Part shown: positions 45,635-55,303 of the stretch, piece by piece
How positions within the stretch are numbered: the first letter of the stretch is position 1
Layout of the letters: every line of letters begins with the position of its first letter
Source of the DNA: Roseomonas aerilata DSM 19363
Lineage (GTDB): Bacteria > Pseudomonadota > Alphaproteobacteria > Acetobacterales > Acetobacteraceae
Direction of reading: 5' to 3'
Assembly (NCBI RefSeq): GCF_000711725.1
Contig: NZ_JONP01000002.1
Span: forward strand, 186,001-250,000
DNA: 64,000 nucleotides
Made by a program: the position numbers and the translations under genes
The notes under the pieces: generated by a model
What the model was told of the DNA's origin: nothing
The model's database searches: none
Seen by the model: only the letters and a program-made list of their open reading frames with translations

Positions 45635-48600
45635 GTGAGACGCGCCGAAGGAGGGCCATCGCGCGCCCAGGGCGGCGCGGCAGGCTCCCTTTCCAAAACG
45701 ACACAGCCAGGGCCGACCCGCGCCGGCCGTGCCTCCCAGCGGGCCGCGCCCGAGCCGATCGCCATCGTCGGCGCCGCTTGCCGCTTCCCGGGCGCGCCGG
45801 ACCTCGAAGCCTTCTGGTCCCTTCTCGAGGCCGGGGAGGACGCCGTCGGCACCCTGCCGGCCGACCGCTTCAGCCTCGACCTGTTCCACCATCCCCGCCG
45901 GGGCGAGCCCGGCCGGTCCTACAGCTTCGCCGCCGGCCATATCGGCGACGTCGCGGGCTTCGACGCCGCGCATTTCGGCCTCTCCCCGCGCGAGATGGCC
46001 GAGGCCGACCCGCAGCAGCGCCTCCTGCTCGAAGTGGCGTCCGAGGCGCTGGAGGATGCCGGCTGGCCCGCCAGCACCGTCGCCGGGAGGGAGATCGGCG
46101 TCTTCGTCGGCGGCTCCTCGACCGACTATGCGGAGCTGCGCCTCTCCGATCCCTCCGGGGCGGACCGGCACTTCATGACCGGCAACACCCTTTCGATCCT
46201 CGGGAACCGGATCACCAACGTCTTCGACCTGCGCGGTGGTGCGCAGACGATCGACACCGCCTGCTCCTCCTCCCTCGTCGCGCTGTCCCTCGCGGTGGAC
46301 GCGCTGCGGGCCGGGCGGGTGGAGGCGGCGCTCGTCGGCGGCGTGCAGCTCCTCCTCTCGCCCTACGCCTTCATCGGCTTCTCGCGGGCCGCCATGCTCT
46401 CCCCGACCGGCCGCTGCCGCGCCTTCGCGGCGGGAGCGGACGGCTATGTGCGCGGGGAGGGCGCGGGGATGGTCGTCCTCAAGCCCCTCTCGGCCGCCCT
46501 CGCGGCCGGGGACGAGGTGCGTGGCGTGATCCTCGCGGCCGGGGTGAACACGGTCGGCCGCTCCATCGGCCTCTCCCTGCCCGATCCCCGCTCCCAGTCC
46601 ACCCTGCTCCGTCGCGTGCTGGCCGAGTCCGGCCTGCAGCCCGGACGCGTCGCCTATTTCGAGGCGCACGGCACCGGCACCCAGGCCGGCGACCCCGTGG
46701 AGGCCGCGGCGATCGGCGAGGTCCTCTCGGGCGCCGCGCGGGCGGAGGCGCTGCCGATCGGCTCCGTGAAGTCGAATATCGGCCACCTGGAGACCGCCTC
46801 CGGCATGGCCGGGCTGCTCAAGGCTCTGCTGATGCTGGAGAAGCGGGTCATTCCGCCCAGCCTCCACTTCGAGGCGCCGAACCCGCGCATCGACTTCGGT
46901 GCCCTCAACATCCGCGTGCCCACCGCGCCCGAGTGCCTGCCTGGCCGCGAGCCGGTGATCGGGGTGAACTCCTTCGGCTTCGGGGGCACCAACGCCTCCC
47001 TCCTCCTTGCACCGCCGCCCGCCCCGCGCCGGCGCATGCCGGAGGCGGAGGGCGAGATGCCGCCGCTCATCCTCTCCAGCCGCTCCGCCGCCACCCTGCC
47101 CCGCGCGGCCGGCGCCTGGGCCGCGGCGCTCCGGGCCGAGCCGGCCCGCGCGCCGGCCCTGCTGCGCGGCCTCGCCCGGCACCGCGACCTCGGCCCGCAC
47201 CGCCTCGTCCTGCGCGGCGATGCTCCTGAAGCCCTGGCGGCGGGGCTGGAGGCTTTCGCGGCGGGGGAGCCGGTGGGCGCGCACGGCGCCGTCCCCGCCG
47301 GCGCCTTCGGGCACGGCATCGCCTTTGCCTTCTCCGGCAACGGCGCGCAGTTCCCCGGCATGGCGCGCCAGGCCATGGCGCATTCCCGCCCCTTCCGGGA
47401 GGCGGTGAAGGCCGCCGATGCCGAACTCGCACCCCGCCTTGGCTGGTCCGTCGCCGCCGCGCTGGCGGAGGGGCTGACCGCCGAGGCCCTCGCCGCCACC
47501 GAGGTCGCCCAGCCCGCCCTCTTCGCCGCCCAGCACGGGCTGGTTGCCGCCCTCGCCGGGGAGGGGATCGAGCCCGCCATGGTGCTCGGCCATTCCGTCG
47601 GCGAGGTGGCGGCGGCGCTGGCGGCGGGCATCCTGGACCTGCCCGCGGCCGCCCGGCTGATCGTCGCCCGCTCCACCGCGCAGGGGCGCACGCGCGGGCG
47701 GGGCCGCATGGCCGCCTTCAGCGCCACCGAGGCAGAGGCCGCGCCGCTGCTGGCCGAGTGCGGCCCGGGCCTGGAGATCGCCGCCCGCAACGCGCCTCGC
47801 GCCCTCACCATCGCGGGGCCCGCCGCCGCGATCGAGCGCCTGGCCGCCGCCGCCCGCCGGCAGCGCCTGACCCTCGTCGTGCTCGACCTCGACTACGCCT
47901 TCCACTCCGCCGCCATGGACGAGGTCGCGGACGAACTGGCAGCCTCTCTGGAAGGGCTGCGCCCCGCCGCGCCCCGCCTGCCCTTCCTTTCCGCCGTCAC
48001 CGGCTCGGCGCTGGAGGCGCCGGCGGATGCAACCTACTGGTGGCGCAACCTCCGCGCGCCCGTGCGCTTCGCCGAGGCCGCCCTCGAGGCCGCGCGCCAT
48101 GGGGCGGGGCTGGTGATCGAGATCGGCCCCCACCCGATCCTGCAATCCTACCTGCGGGAGGCGATGCGCGCGGCCAAGTCGAGCGCCCCGGTCCTCGCCA
48201 GCCTCTCCCGCCGCGACCCGCCCGGCGACCCCGTCCCCGCCATTGCCGACCGCGCAACGGCGCTCGGCGCCGACCCGCGCCGCGCGCCCTCCTTCGCCGG
48301 CCCGGCCCTGCGCCGCGGCCTGCCGCCCACCTCCTATGCCCGCGCGCGCCACTGGTTCCCCGCAACGCCCGAGGCAGCGCGGCTGCACGACCCCGTGCTC
48401 GACCACCCGCTACTCGGCTTCCGGCGCGATGCCGGGCCGGAGGGCGGGGCGGCGCTCTGGACGCGGGCCCTCGACACCGACCTCATGCCCTGGCTCGCCG
48501 ACCACCGGCTGGGCGAGGACGCGGTGCTCCCCGCCGCCGCCATGGCGGAGATGGCGCTCGCCGCCGCCGCCCTCCGCTTCCCCGAGGCCGAGGCGCTGGA

Positions 48601-51600
48601 ACTCTCCGCCCTGCAGATCCTGAGGCCGCTGCCCATCCCCGGCAGCGGTCCCGAGGCGGGCAGCCAGGAACTGCGCTTCCGCCTGGCCGACGACGGCACC
48701 TTCCGCCTCGAATCCCGCCGCCGGATGAGCGGCGAGGCCTGGTCCCTCAACGCCCGCGGCCTGCTGCGCGCGGTCGGCGCGGAGGCCCTGCCCGATCCCG
48801 CCCCGTCCCTCTCGCCCGGCGGGCGCCGGGTGGAGGAGGCGGCGCTGCACGCCACCGCCGCGCGCTGCGGCCTCGCCTACGGCCCCGCCTTCCGCCCGGT
48901 GCGCCACGTGCTGCTGGCGGGTGAGGGCGCGGCGGCCGAGGTGGCGCTGGAACTGCCGCCCGCCGCCCCGCCCGATGACGGCTTCCTCCTCCACCCCGTG
49001 CGGCTGGACGGCGCCATGCAGGGCCTGATCGCCCTCCTGGCCGACCGGCAGGGCCCCGGGGCAGCCGCCTCCGGGGAGGCGCTGGTGCCGGTGCGCTTCG
49101 AGCGCCTGGTGGCCCGGCGCGGCGCCGGTCCGGCCGTGCGCGCCGGCCTCGCGCTCACCTATGTCGGCCAGCGCGCGGCCGAGGCGCGGCTCGTGCTCGC
49201 CGACGCCGCTGGCCGCCCGGTGGCGGTGGCCGAGGGCGTCTGGTTCCAGCGCGCCCGCCTCGGCCGCGCGGCCACCGAGCCCGCCGTCTTCCGCCTGGAG
49301 GACCGGGCGGCGCCCGATCCCACTCTGCCGCCCCCCTCGCCCGACCTCGACGCCGCCCTCGCCGCGGCCGAGGCGCGCGACGACGCGCTGGACCTTTCCG
49401 AGTCCGCCCTTCTGCTGGAGGCCTATGTCGCCTCCGCCGCCACCCGTGCCCTGGCACGCGGGGCCGCGCCCGGCGGCACCATCATCCCGACCAATCCCTA
49501 TGCCGCGACGATGCTCCGCGCCTTGGAGGAGGACGGGTTGGCCGCCCGGGACGGCCATGCCTGGCATCTGCTGCCCGGCGAGGACCTGCCCGCGCCCGAG
49601 GATATCTGGCTCTCGGTGCTGACGGAGCGCCCGGTCCTCGCGCAGGACCTCGCGGCCCTGGCCTTGGCGGCCGAGCGCCTGCCGGAAGCCCTCGCCGGCC
49701 GACTGCCGCCGGAAGCCGCGCCGCTTGCCCTTTCCGACGAATCGGCTTCCTACGTCCTCGTCTCCGGGGTGCTGGCGGAAGCGGCGGGCGCGATCGCGGC
49801 GGCCTGGCCGGCGGAGCGGCCGCTGCGCGTGCTCGACCTCGGCGGACCGGCCCTCACCATCGCCCTCTCGGCCCGCCTCGCGCGCTCCGGCCGCCGCATC
49901 CTGCACATCCTCGCGGGCGAGGCCCGCCCACTGCCACCGCCGCATGAGACGGCCGAGGTCTCGACCATCGAGTGGCAGCCCGGCGCGGGCAACCCGGCCC
50001 CGATGGTGGACCTCGTGGTCGGCCTCCAGGGCCCGTTCCTGGACGGGGCGGGGCCGGGCGTCCTGCCGGACTTGGCGGCCGCCCTCGCGGAGGGCGGCGC
50101 GCTCCTTCTCGCCGCGCCGCAACCGGGGCGGATGACGGAGTTCCTGCGCGGGCAGGACCCGGCGAACCCCTCGCGGCCCATCCTGCCGGGCGCCGCTGCC
50201 TGGCAGGGGGCGCTGGAGGCCGATGGCTGGCTCGCCGCGCGCGTCCGGCCCCTCCGCACCTCGCCCATCCCCGCGCTGCTCGTCGCGGCCCGCCGCCCGC
50301 CGTCCCATCCCGCCCTCCCCCGCGCGGAGGAGAAGCGCTTCGTCCTCGTCGGCGATGCCGGCGCGACGCCGCTCGCGGAGGCGCTCGGTCTCGCGCTCGG
50401 CGGCGCCGGCGCCACGGTGGAGCGGCACCGGCTGGAGGACGCCCAGGCCCTGCCGCCCCGCGCGCTGCGCGGCGCCGCGGTGATCGCCCTGGCCAGCCCC
50501 CAGCCGGCGGCGCTGGCCACCACGCTCGCGGGCATCGTCCGGCTGGCCGAGGCCGCCGCCGGTTCCGCCTCCGGCCTCACCATCCTCGCCCAGGGCGACG
50601 CCAGCACGCCAGAGGCCGAGGCCATCCGCGCGCTCGGCCGGGTGCTGGCGAACGAGATGCCGGACCTCGCGCCGCGCCGCATCCTCGTGGACGCCGCCCT
50701 CGCCCCCCCGGCCGCCGCGCGCCGGGCCCTGGCGGAGATCGTCTCGCCAGGGGCGGAGCCGGAACTGCTGCTCGGCCTTCTCTCCCGCCGGGTGCCGCGC
50801 GTGGCGCTGGGCTTGCCTGCCGGCCCCGCCCGGGCGTCGCGCCTCGCGATCCGCCAGCCCGGCGCCCTCTCCTCCCTCGCCTGGGAACCGATGGAGCCGC
50901 TGCCCACCCCTGGCCCCGGCGAGGTGCGGCTACGGGTGGAAGCCTCCGGCCTTAATTTCCGCGACCTGATGTGGGCCCAGGGCCTGCTGCCGGAGGAGAC
51001 GCTGAAGGACGGCTTCGCCGGCGCCGGCCTGGGGATGGAATGCGCGGGCGTGGTGGAGGCCGCGGGCCCTGGCACGGGCTTCCACCCGGGCACGCGGGTC
51101 TTCGGCTTCGCCCCGCGCGCCCTGGCCAGCCGGGCGCTGACCCGCGCCCAGGCGCTGGCCACAATCCCTGAGGGAATGACGTTCACTGCCGCCGCCACCA
51201 TCCCCGTGGCCTTCCTCACCGCCGTCTACGCGCTGGAAACCCTCGCCCGCCTCGGCCCCGGGGAGCGCGTGCTGATCCACGGCGGCGCGGGGGCCGTGGG
51301 GCTCGCGGCGCTCCAGGTGGCCCAGGCCGCCGGGGCGGAGGTGGCGATGACCGCCGGCACCGAGGCGCGCCGCGCCTTCCTGCGCGCGGCGGGCGCTGAC
51401 CTCGTGCTCGACAGCCGCTCGGGCGGCTTCGACGACGCGCTGCGCCGCCACTGGCCGGAGGGGGTTGACGTCGTGCTGAACTCCCTCGCCGGGGAGGCGA
51501 TGGAGCGCTCGCTCGCCCTCGTGAAGCCCTTCGGCCGCTTCCTGGAACTCGGCAAGCGCGACTACGCGGAGGACCGGCGCATCGCGGTACGTCCTTTCCG

Positions 51601-53053
51601 CCGCAACGTCACCTATTTCGGCGTGGACGTGGACCAGCTCCCGAGCGCCCGCCCGGCCGAAGCGGCGCGGCTGCTCGAATCGATCCGCGGGCGGCTGGCC
51701 GGCGGTAGCTTCCGTCCCCTGCCCTATTCCCGCCGCGGCGCCGAGGAGGTGGAGGGCGCCTTCCGCCTCCTCCAGGCGGGCGGGCATATCGGCAAGATCG
51801 TCGTTCTCCCGCCCCGTGAGGAAGCGCCGCCCCCCGTACCCTGGGCCCCCGGCTCGGGTACCATCATCGTCACCGGCGGCACCTCGGGCTTCGGGCTCGA
51901 GGCCGCGAAGTGGCTCGCCGCCCGCGGCGCCGCGCGCCTGGCCCTCGTCTCCCGCAGCGGCCCCGCCGCGCCGGGGCTGGGTGAGGCGATGACGGCGCTG
52001 TCGGCCCTCGGCGCCCGTGCCAGCGCCCATGCGGTGGACGCGGCCGATGGTGCGGCGCTGAAGTCCCTGCTCGAAACCCTCCGCGCGGAGGGCCCCGTCA
52101 CGGGCGTGGTCCACGCGGCGGCGGTCTTCGACGACGGGGCGGCCAGCGGCATGGACGCGGCCCGCTTCGCCCGCAGCCTCGCGCCCAAGATCGAGGCGGC
52201 GGAGAACCTCGACCGGCTGACGGCGGCGGACCCGATCGACCTCTTCCTCCTCTTCTCCTCGGCCACCACGCCGCTCGGCAATCCCGGCCAGGCGAACTAC
52301 GTCGCCGCCAATGCCGGGCTGGAGGCGCTGGCCCGCCGCCGCCGCGCGCGCGGACGGCCGGCGCTCACGGTGCTCTGGGGTCCGGTCGCCGATGCCGGCG
52401 TGCTGGCGCGGGAAGCCGGCACCGCCCGCACCCTCGCCCGCCGCCTCGGCGTGGAGCCGATGCCCGCGCATGAGGCGCTCGATGCCCTGCCCGAGCTGAT
52501 GGCGGGCGGCGCGCCCGTCGTCGCCCTCGCGCGCCTGTCCTGGAAGCGGGCCGGCGCCGCACTGCCCGTCCTGCGCGAGCCCGCCTTCGCCGCCCTGCGC
52601 GCGGGCAACGAGGATACGGATGCCGGCATCGCCGACATGCGCGCCCATCTCGCCGCCCTTCCCACCGCTGAGGCCGGGGCGCTGCTCGTCAGGATCGGCA
52701 CGGAGGAGCTCGCCCGCATCCTCCGCCTGCCCGCCGAGAGCATCGCGCCGGACGCGCCCGTGGCCCGGCTCGGCCTCGACAGCCTCGGCGGGCTGGAGCT
52801 GCGCGGCGCGCTGGAGGCGCGGCTGGGCATGCCCGTGCCGCTCTCGGCCGTGACGGAGGACCTGACCGTCGCGGGCCTTGCCGCGCGCATGGTGGAGGGC
52901 CTGTCTGGCGGCGCGCGGGAGGCGCAGCTCGACGTGCTGCTCGAGAACTTCGAGCCCGGCACCCCGTTCCCGCCGCTCTTGCCCGAGAAACCTACTCTGT
53001 CCAATAGAATGTCCCAGGCCATGACCGGCGAGGCGAGGGAGACAGAAGGGTGA
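45635..53053 (+). CDS. RkpA-like iterative type I polyketide/fatty-acid synthase
   Basis: 2472 residues from an in-frame GTG at 45635, the first plausible start after the GT stop; the first 39 residues are disordered-looking. Domain order, with active residues: KS about 40-460 (Cys210 in TACSSS, His345 in EAHGTGT, His384 in KSNIGH); AT about 560-845 (Ser654 in GHSVGE, then YAFH at 754, closer to malonyl-type HAFH); DH about 915-1170 (His957, Asp1125); a degenerate methyltransferase-like region about 1260-1560 (LRVLDLGGPALTIAL near 1397); ER about 1735-2060 (HGGAGAVGLAALQ near 1882); KR about 2070-2290 (Ser2209, Tyr2222); ACP (Ser2383 in GLDSLGG). One fully reducing module, so it probably acts iteratively to make a saturated chain. 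There is no thioesterase, so release needs the adjacent oxoamine synthase. Overlaps that gene as GTGA. Confidence 0.95.
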   Translation: MRRAEGGPSRAQGGAAGSLSKTTQPGPTRAGRASQRAAPEPIAIVGAACRFPGAPDLEAFWSLLEAGEDAVGTLPADRFSLDLFHHPRRGEPGRSYSFAAGHIGDVAGFDAAHFGLSPREMAEADPQQRLLLEVASEALEDAGWPASTVAGREIGVFVGGSSTDYAELRLSDPSGADRHFMTGNTLSILGNRITNVFDLRGGAQTIDTACSSSLVALSLAVDALRAGRVEAALVGGVQLLLSPYAFIGFSRAAMLSPTGRCRAFAAGADGYVRGEGAGMVVLKPLSAALAAGDEVRGVILAAGVNTVGRSIGLSLPDPRSQSTLLRRVLAESGLQPGRVAYFEAHGTGTQAGDPVEAAAIGEVLSGAARAEALPIGSVKSNIGHLETASGMAGLLKALLMLEKRVIPPSLHFEAPNPRIDFGALNIRVPTAPECLPGREPVIGVNSFGFGGTNASLLLAPPPAPRRRMPEAEGEMPPLILSSRSAATLPRAAGAWAAALRAEPARAPALLRGLARHRDLGPHRLVLRGDAPEALAAGLEAFAAGEPVGAHGAVPAGAFGHGIAFAFSGNGAQFPGMARQAMAHSRPFREAVKAADAELAPRLGWSVAAALAEGLTAEALAATEVAQPALFAAQHGLVAALAGEGIEPAMVLGHSVGEVAAALAAGILDLPAAARLIVARSTAQGRTRGRGRMAAFSATEAEAAPLLAECGPGLEIAARNAPRALTIAGPAAAIERLAAAARRQRLTLVVLDLDYAFHSAAMDEVADELAASLEGLRPAAPRLPFLSAVTGSALEAPADATYWWRNLRAPVRFAEAALEAARHGAGLVIEIGPHPILQSYLREAMRAAKSSAPVLASLSRRDPPGDPVPAIADRATALGADPRRAPSFAGPALRRGLPPTSYARARHWFPATPEAARLHDPVLDHPLLGFRRDAGPEGGAALWTRALDTDLMPWLADHRLGEDAVLPAAAMAEMALAAAALRFPEAEALELSALQILRPLPIPGSGPEAGSQELRFRLADDGTFRLESRRRMSGEAWSLNARGLLRAVGAEALPDPAPSLSPGGRRVEEAALHATAARCGLAYGPAFRPVRHVLLAGEGAAAEVALELPPAAPPDDGFLLHPVRLDGAMQGLIALLADRQGPGAAASGEALVPVRFERLVARRGAGPAVRAGLALTYVGQRAAEARLVLADAAGRPVAVAEGVWFQRARLGRAATEPAVFRLEDRAAPDPTLPPPSPDLDAALAAAEARDDALDLSESALLLEAYVASAATRALARGAAPGGTIIPTNPYAATMLRALEEDGLAARDGHAWHLLPGEDLPAPEDIWLSVLTERPVLAQDLAALALAAERLPEALAGRLPPEAAPLALSDESASYVLVSGVLAEAAGAIAAAWPAERPLRVLDLGGPALTIALSARLARSGRRILHILAGEARPLPPPHETAEVSTIEWQPGAGNPAPMVDLVVGLQGPFLDGAGPGVLPDLAAALAEGGALLLAAPQPGRMTEFLRGQDPANPSRPILPGAAAWQGALEADGWLAARVRPLRTSPIPALLVAARRPPSHPALPRAEEKRFVLVGDAGATPLAEALGLALGGAGATVERHRLEDAQALPPRALRGAAVIALASPQPAALATTLAGIVRLAEAAAGSASGLTILAQGDASTPEAEAIRALGRVLANEMPDLAPRRILVDAALAPPAAARRALAEIVSPGAEPELLLGLLSRRVPRVALGLPAGPARASRLAIRQPGALSSLAWEPMEPLPTPGPGEVRLRVEASGLNFRDLMWAQGLLPEETLKDGFAGAGLGMECAGVVEAAGPGTGFHPGTRVFGFAPRALASRALTRAQALATIPEGMTFTAAATIPVAFLTAVYALETLARLGPGERVLIHGGAGAVGLAALQVAQAAGAEVAMTAGTEARRAFLRAAGADLVLDSRSGGFDDALRRHWPEGVDVVLNSLAGEAMERSLALVKPFGRFLELGKRDYAEDRRIAVRPFRRNVTYFGVDVDQLPSARPAEAARLLESIRGRLAGGSFRPLPYSRRGAEEVEGAFRLLQAGGHIGKIVVLPPREEAPPPVPWAPGSGTIIVTGGTSGFGLEAAKWLAARGAARLALVSRSGPAAPGLGEAMTALSALGARASAHAVDAADGAALKSLLETLRAEGPVTGVVHAAAVFDDGAASGMDAARFARSLAPKIEAAENLDRLTAADPIDLFLLFSSATTPLGNPGQANYVAANAGLEALARRRRARGRPALTVLWGPVADAGVLAREAGTARTLARRLGVEPMPAHEALDALPELMAGGAPVVALARLSWKRAGAALPVLREPAFAALRAGNEDTDAGIADMRAHLAALPTAEAGALLVRIGTEELARILRLPAESIAPDAPVARLGLDSLGGLELRGALEARLGMPVPLSAVTEDLTVAGLAARMVEGLSGGAREAQLDVLLENFEPGTPFPPLLPEKPTLSNRMSQAMTGEARETEG

Positions 53054-54369
53054 CCCAAGGCATCGGCCTTTCCGCGGCGGCGCGCCTCGCCCTCCTGCAA
53101 CGCCTCTCCAAGCGCCGCGCGCGGCAGGAGGAGAGCGGGGCGGAGAGCGGCGCGCGCTCCTTCGGCGACCTGCCGGCGCTGCGCGACTTCGAGCTGATGA
53201 AGACGGCTATGGAGGCGCTCGACCTCCCCAACCCCTTCTTCCGGCCGCATGAGGGCCTGGCGGCCGACACCACGCGGATCGGCGGCGCGGAATACCTGAA
53301 CTTTTCCTCCTACAACTACCTCGGCCTGAACGGAGACCCGCGCATCAAGGCCGCGGCCCATGCGGCGATCGACCGCTACGGCGTCTCCGCCTCGGCGTCG
53401 CGCGTCGTCTCGGGCGAGCGGCCACCGCACGCGGCGCTGGAGGCGGCGCTGGCCGTTCATTACGGCACGGAAGCCGCGCTCTGCCTCGTCTCCGGCCACG
53501 CGACCAACGTTACGGTCATTGGGCACCTCATGGGCCCGCGCGACGTGATCCTGCACGACGCGATGATCCACAATTCCTGCGTGGAGGGCGCCCGCCTCTC
53601 GGGCGCGCGCCGCATCGCTTTCGCGCACAACGACCCGCAGGCGGCCGAGCGCGAGCTGGCCGCCGCCCGCCGCGGCGCCGCCCGCGCGCTGATCGTCATC
53701 GAGGGCCACTACTCGATGGACGGCGACGTGCCGGACCTCGCCCGCTTCGTCGAGATCGCCCGCCGCCACGACGCCTGGCTGATGGTGGACGAGGCACATT
53801 CGGTGGGCGTGCTCGGCCCCACCGGCCGCGGCATCTTCGAGCTGCAGGGCGTCGATCCCGCCGGCGTCGATATCTGGATGGGCACGCTGTCCAAGACGCT
53901 CTCCTCCTGCGGCGGCTACATCGCGGCGCGGCGCCAGCTCATCGACTGGCTGCGCCACACCGCCCCGGGCTTCGTCTATTCCGTCGGGCTCGCGCCGGTG
54001 CTCGCGGCCTCGGCCCTCGAATCGCTCCGCGTGCTGGCGGAGGAGCCCTGGCGCGTGGCCCGGCTGAACGCCAACGCCACCCGGCTGCGGGACGCACTGC
54101 GGGCGCGGGGCCTGGATGCCGGCGCATCGGCCGGGCATGCCATCGTGCCGCTGATGACCGGCTCCTCCGTGCGCGCCGGGCGGCTCTCGGCGGAACTGTT
54201 CGCGGGGGGCATCAACGTCCAGCCCATCACCTTCCCCGCCGTGCCCGAGCGCGCGGCGCGGCTCCGCTTCTTCGTCTCCTCCGAGCACACGGAGGAAGGG
54301 ATTGATCGTGCGGCGGAGGTCGTCGCCCGCGCCTGCGCCGGCCTCGCGCCCGCGGAGCTGGCGGGCTGA
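53050..54369 (+). CDS. Alpha-oxoamine synthase (RkpG/BioF/KBL/SPT-like)
   Basis: 439 residues from the GTG at 53050, overlapping the PKS stop. PLP fold type I: 'YLNFSSYNYLGLNGDPRIKAA', 'SASASRVVSGERPPHAALEAAL' and 'CLVSGHATNVTVIGHLMGPR'; Asp247 in 'MVDEAHSVGVLG' and the Schiff-base Lys282 in 'GTLSKTLSSCGGYIAARR'. An N-terminal extension of about 75 residues precedes the core. The family condenses an amino acid with an acyl thioester, releasing CO2, to give an amino ketone. Here the acyl donor is likely to be the PKS ACP, so this enzyme would offload the chain. Amino-acid choice (Gly, Ala, Ser) cannot be read from the sequence. Confidence 0.93.
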   Translation: MTQGIGLSAAARLALLQRLSKRRARQEESGAESGARSFGDLPALRDFELMKTAMEALDLPNPFFRPHEGLAADTTRIGGAEYLNFSSYNYLGLNGDPRIKAAAHAAIDRYGVSASASRVVSGERPPHAALEAALAVHYGTEAALCLVSGHATNVTVIGHLMGPRDVILHDAMIHNSCVEGARLSGARRIAFAHNDPQAAERELAAARRGAARALIVIEGHYSMDGDVPDLARFVEIARRHDAWLMVDEAHSVGVLGPTGRGIFELQGVDPAGVDIWMGTLSKTLSSCGGYIAARRQLIDWLRHTAPGFVYSVGLAPVLAASALESLRVLAEEPWRVARLNANATRLRDALRARGLDAGASAGHAIVPLMTGSSVRAGRLSAELFAGGINVQPITFPAVPERAARLRFFVSSEHTEEGIDRAAEVVARACAGLAPAELAG

Positions 54370-55181
54370 CAGGGGCGGCACCCCGCCTCGCCCTCCTCAC
54401 CCTGGCCAGCGCCGCGAGCGCCGAGGCCGTGGCGGCGTTCGCCGCCCGCTACCGGGAGAGCCTCGCCCTCGTCGGGCTCTCCAACCCCTATCGCCGGAAT
54501 GCGGGGGGATCGCTCGGCCAGGCCTGGCGGCATCTCCGGCGTTCGGGGCCGGGCCTGCTCGCCTACCTCGCGGTGAATATGTCGCTGCCGCGGATCGCCG
54601 GGCTGCTCTCGCCCGGCCTCGGCCCGCTTGCGCGAAGCCTCGGCGGCCGGGGCGTGCCCGTGGTCACGGTGGAGGACGTGAACGGCCCCGCTTTCGCGGA
54701 GACCCTACGCGCCTCGGGGGCGGAGCTGATCGTCACCTTCCACTTCGACCAGATCCTCTCGGCCGCGACGCTCGGCATTCCCCCGCTTGGCGGCATCAAC
54801 GTCCACCCCTCCCTTCTCCCGCACCACCGGGGGCCCATGCCGACCTTCTGGGCGGGGATGGAGCCGGCGCCCGCCCATGGGGTCACGATCCACCGCCTCG
54901 TGCCGAGGATCGACGCGGGTCCGATCCTCGCCCAGAAGGCGGTGGACCTTCCGCGGGGGGTCACGGTCTCGGCCGCGGCGCGACTCCTCCATCAGGCCGC
55001 AGTGCCGCTCGCGGGCGAGGTCCTGCCCCGCCTCGCAGCCGGCACCGCGGCGGAGTGGCTGGCCGAGGCGCTGCCCTACCGCCCCTTTCCCACGCGCGCG
55101 ACGTTGCGCGAGGCCCGCCGGCGGGGCCTGCGTCTCTTTGACGCCGCGGATTTGCGCGCAGCCCTGCGCGCGCGGCTTTGA
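54366..55181 (+). CDS. Formyltransferase-fold protein (Fmt/GART-like), probable CTG start
   Basis: 271 residues if translation begins at the CTG at 54366, which overlaps the synthase stop codon as CTGA and has GGAG (54354-54357) 8 nt before it. The first GTG (54429) would give 250 residues but would cut off the N-terminal strand 'RLALLTLASAASAEAVAAFA'. The catalytic block is intact: 'GINVHPSLLPHHRGPMPTFW' (Asn, His, SLLPxxRG) and the Asp in 'LVPRIDAGPILAQK'. Related enzymes transfer formyl from 10-formyltetrahydrofolate to an amino group. Directly downstream of the oxoamine synthase, it may formylate the amino ketone or a derived amine. A sugar-amine formyltransferase (as in capsule sugars) is the main alternative. 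Confidence 0.8.
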   Translation: MTGAAPRLALLTLASAASAEAVAAFAARYRESLALVGLSNPYRRNAGGSLGQAWRHLRRSGPGLLAYLAVNMSLPRIAGLLSPGLGPLARSLGGRGVPVVTVEDVNGPAFAETLRASGAELIVTFHFDQILSAATLGIPPLGGINVHPSLLPHHRGPMPTFWAGMEPAPAHGVTIHRLVPRIDAGPILAQKAVDLPRGVTVSAAARLLHQAAVPLAGEVLPRLAAGTAAEWLAEALPYRPFPTRATLREARRRGLRLFDAADLRAALRARL

Positions 55182-55303
55182 TCCCCGGCCAGAGCGCTTC
55201 GAAGGGGCTTCGTTCCGAAACGGCAACACGGCAGCAAGGAAAGCCCCGCTACACCCGGCAACGCAGGATTGTCGCCGCGCTGCGGCCCGAATATGGAGGA
55301 TGG

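Noticed and set aside
45134-48406. 1090-codon open frame antisense to the glycosyltransferase and PKS
   Set aside because: Shadow of the PKS coding frame; low-complexity Gly/Arg/Ala composition and no domain.
55178-55303. TTG at 55178 as the start of the KpsS-type gene
   Set aside because: The 42 residues it would add are unlike the family; GTG 55304 has a GGAGG just upstream, though its spacing is short, so the choice is not certain.
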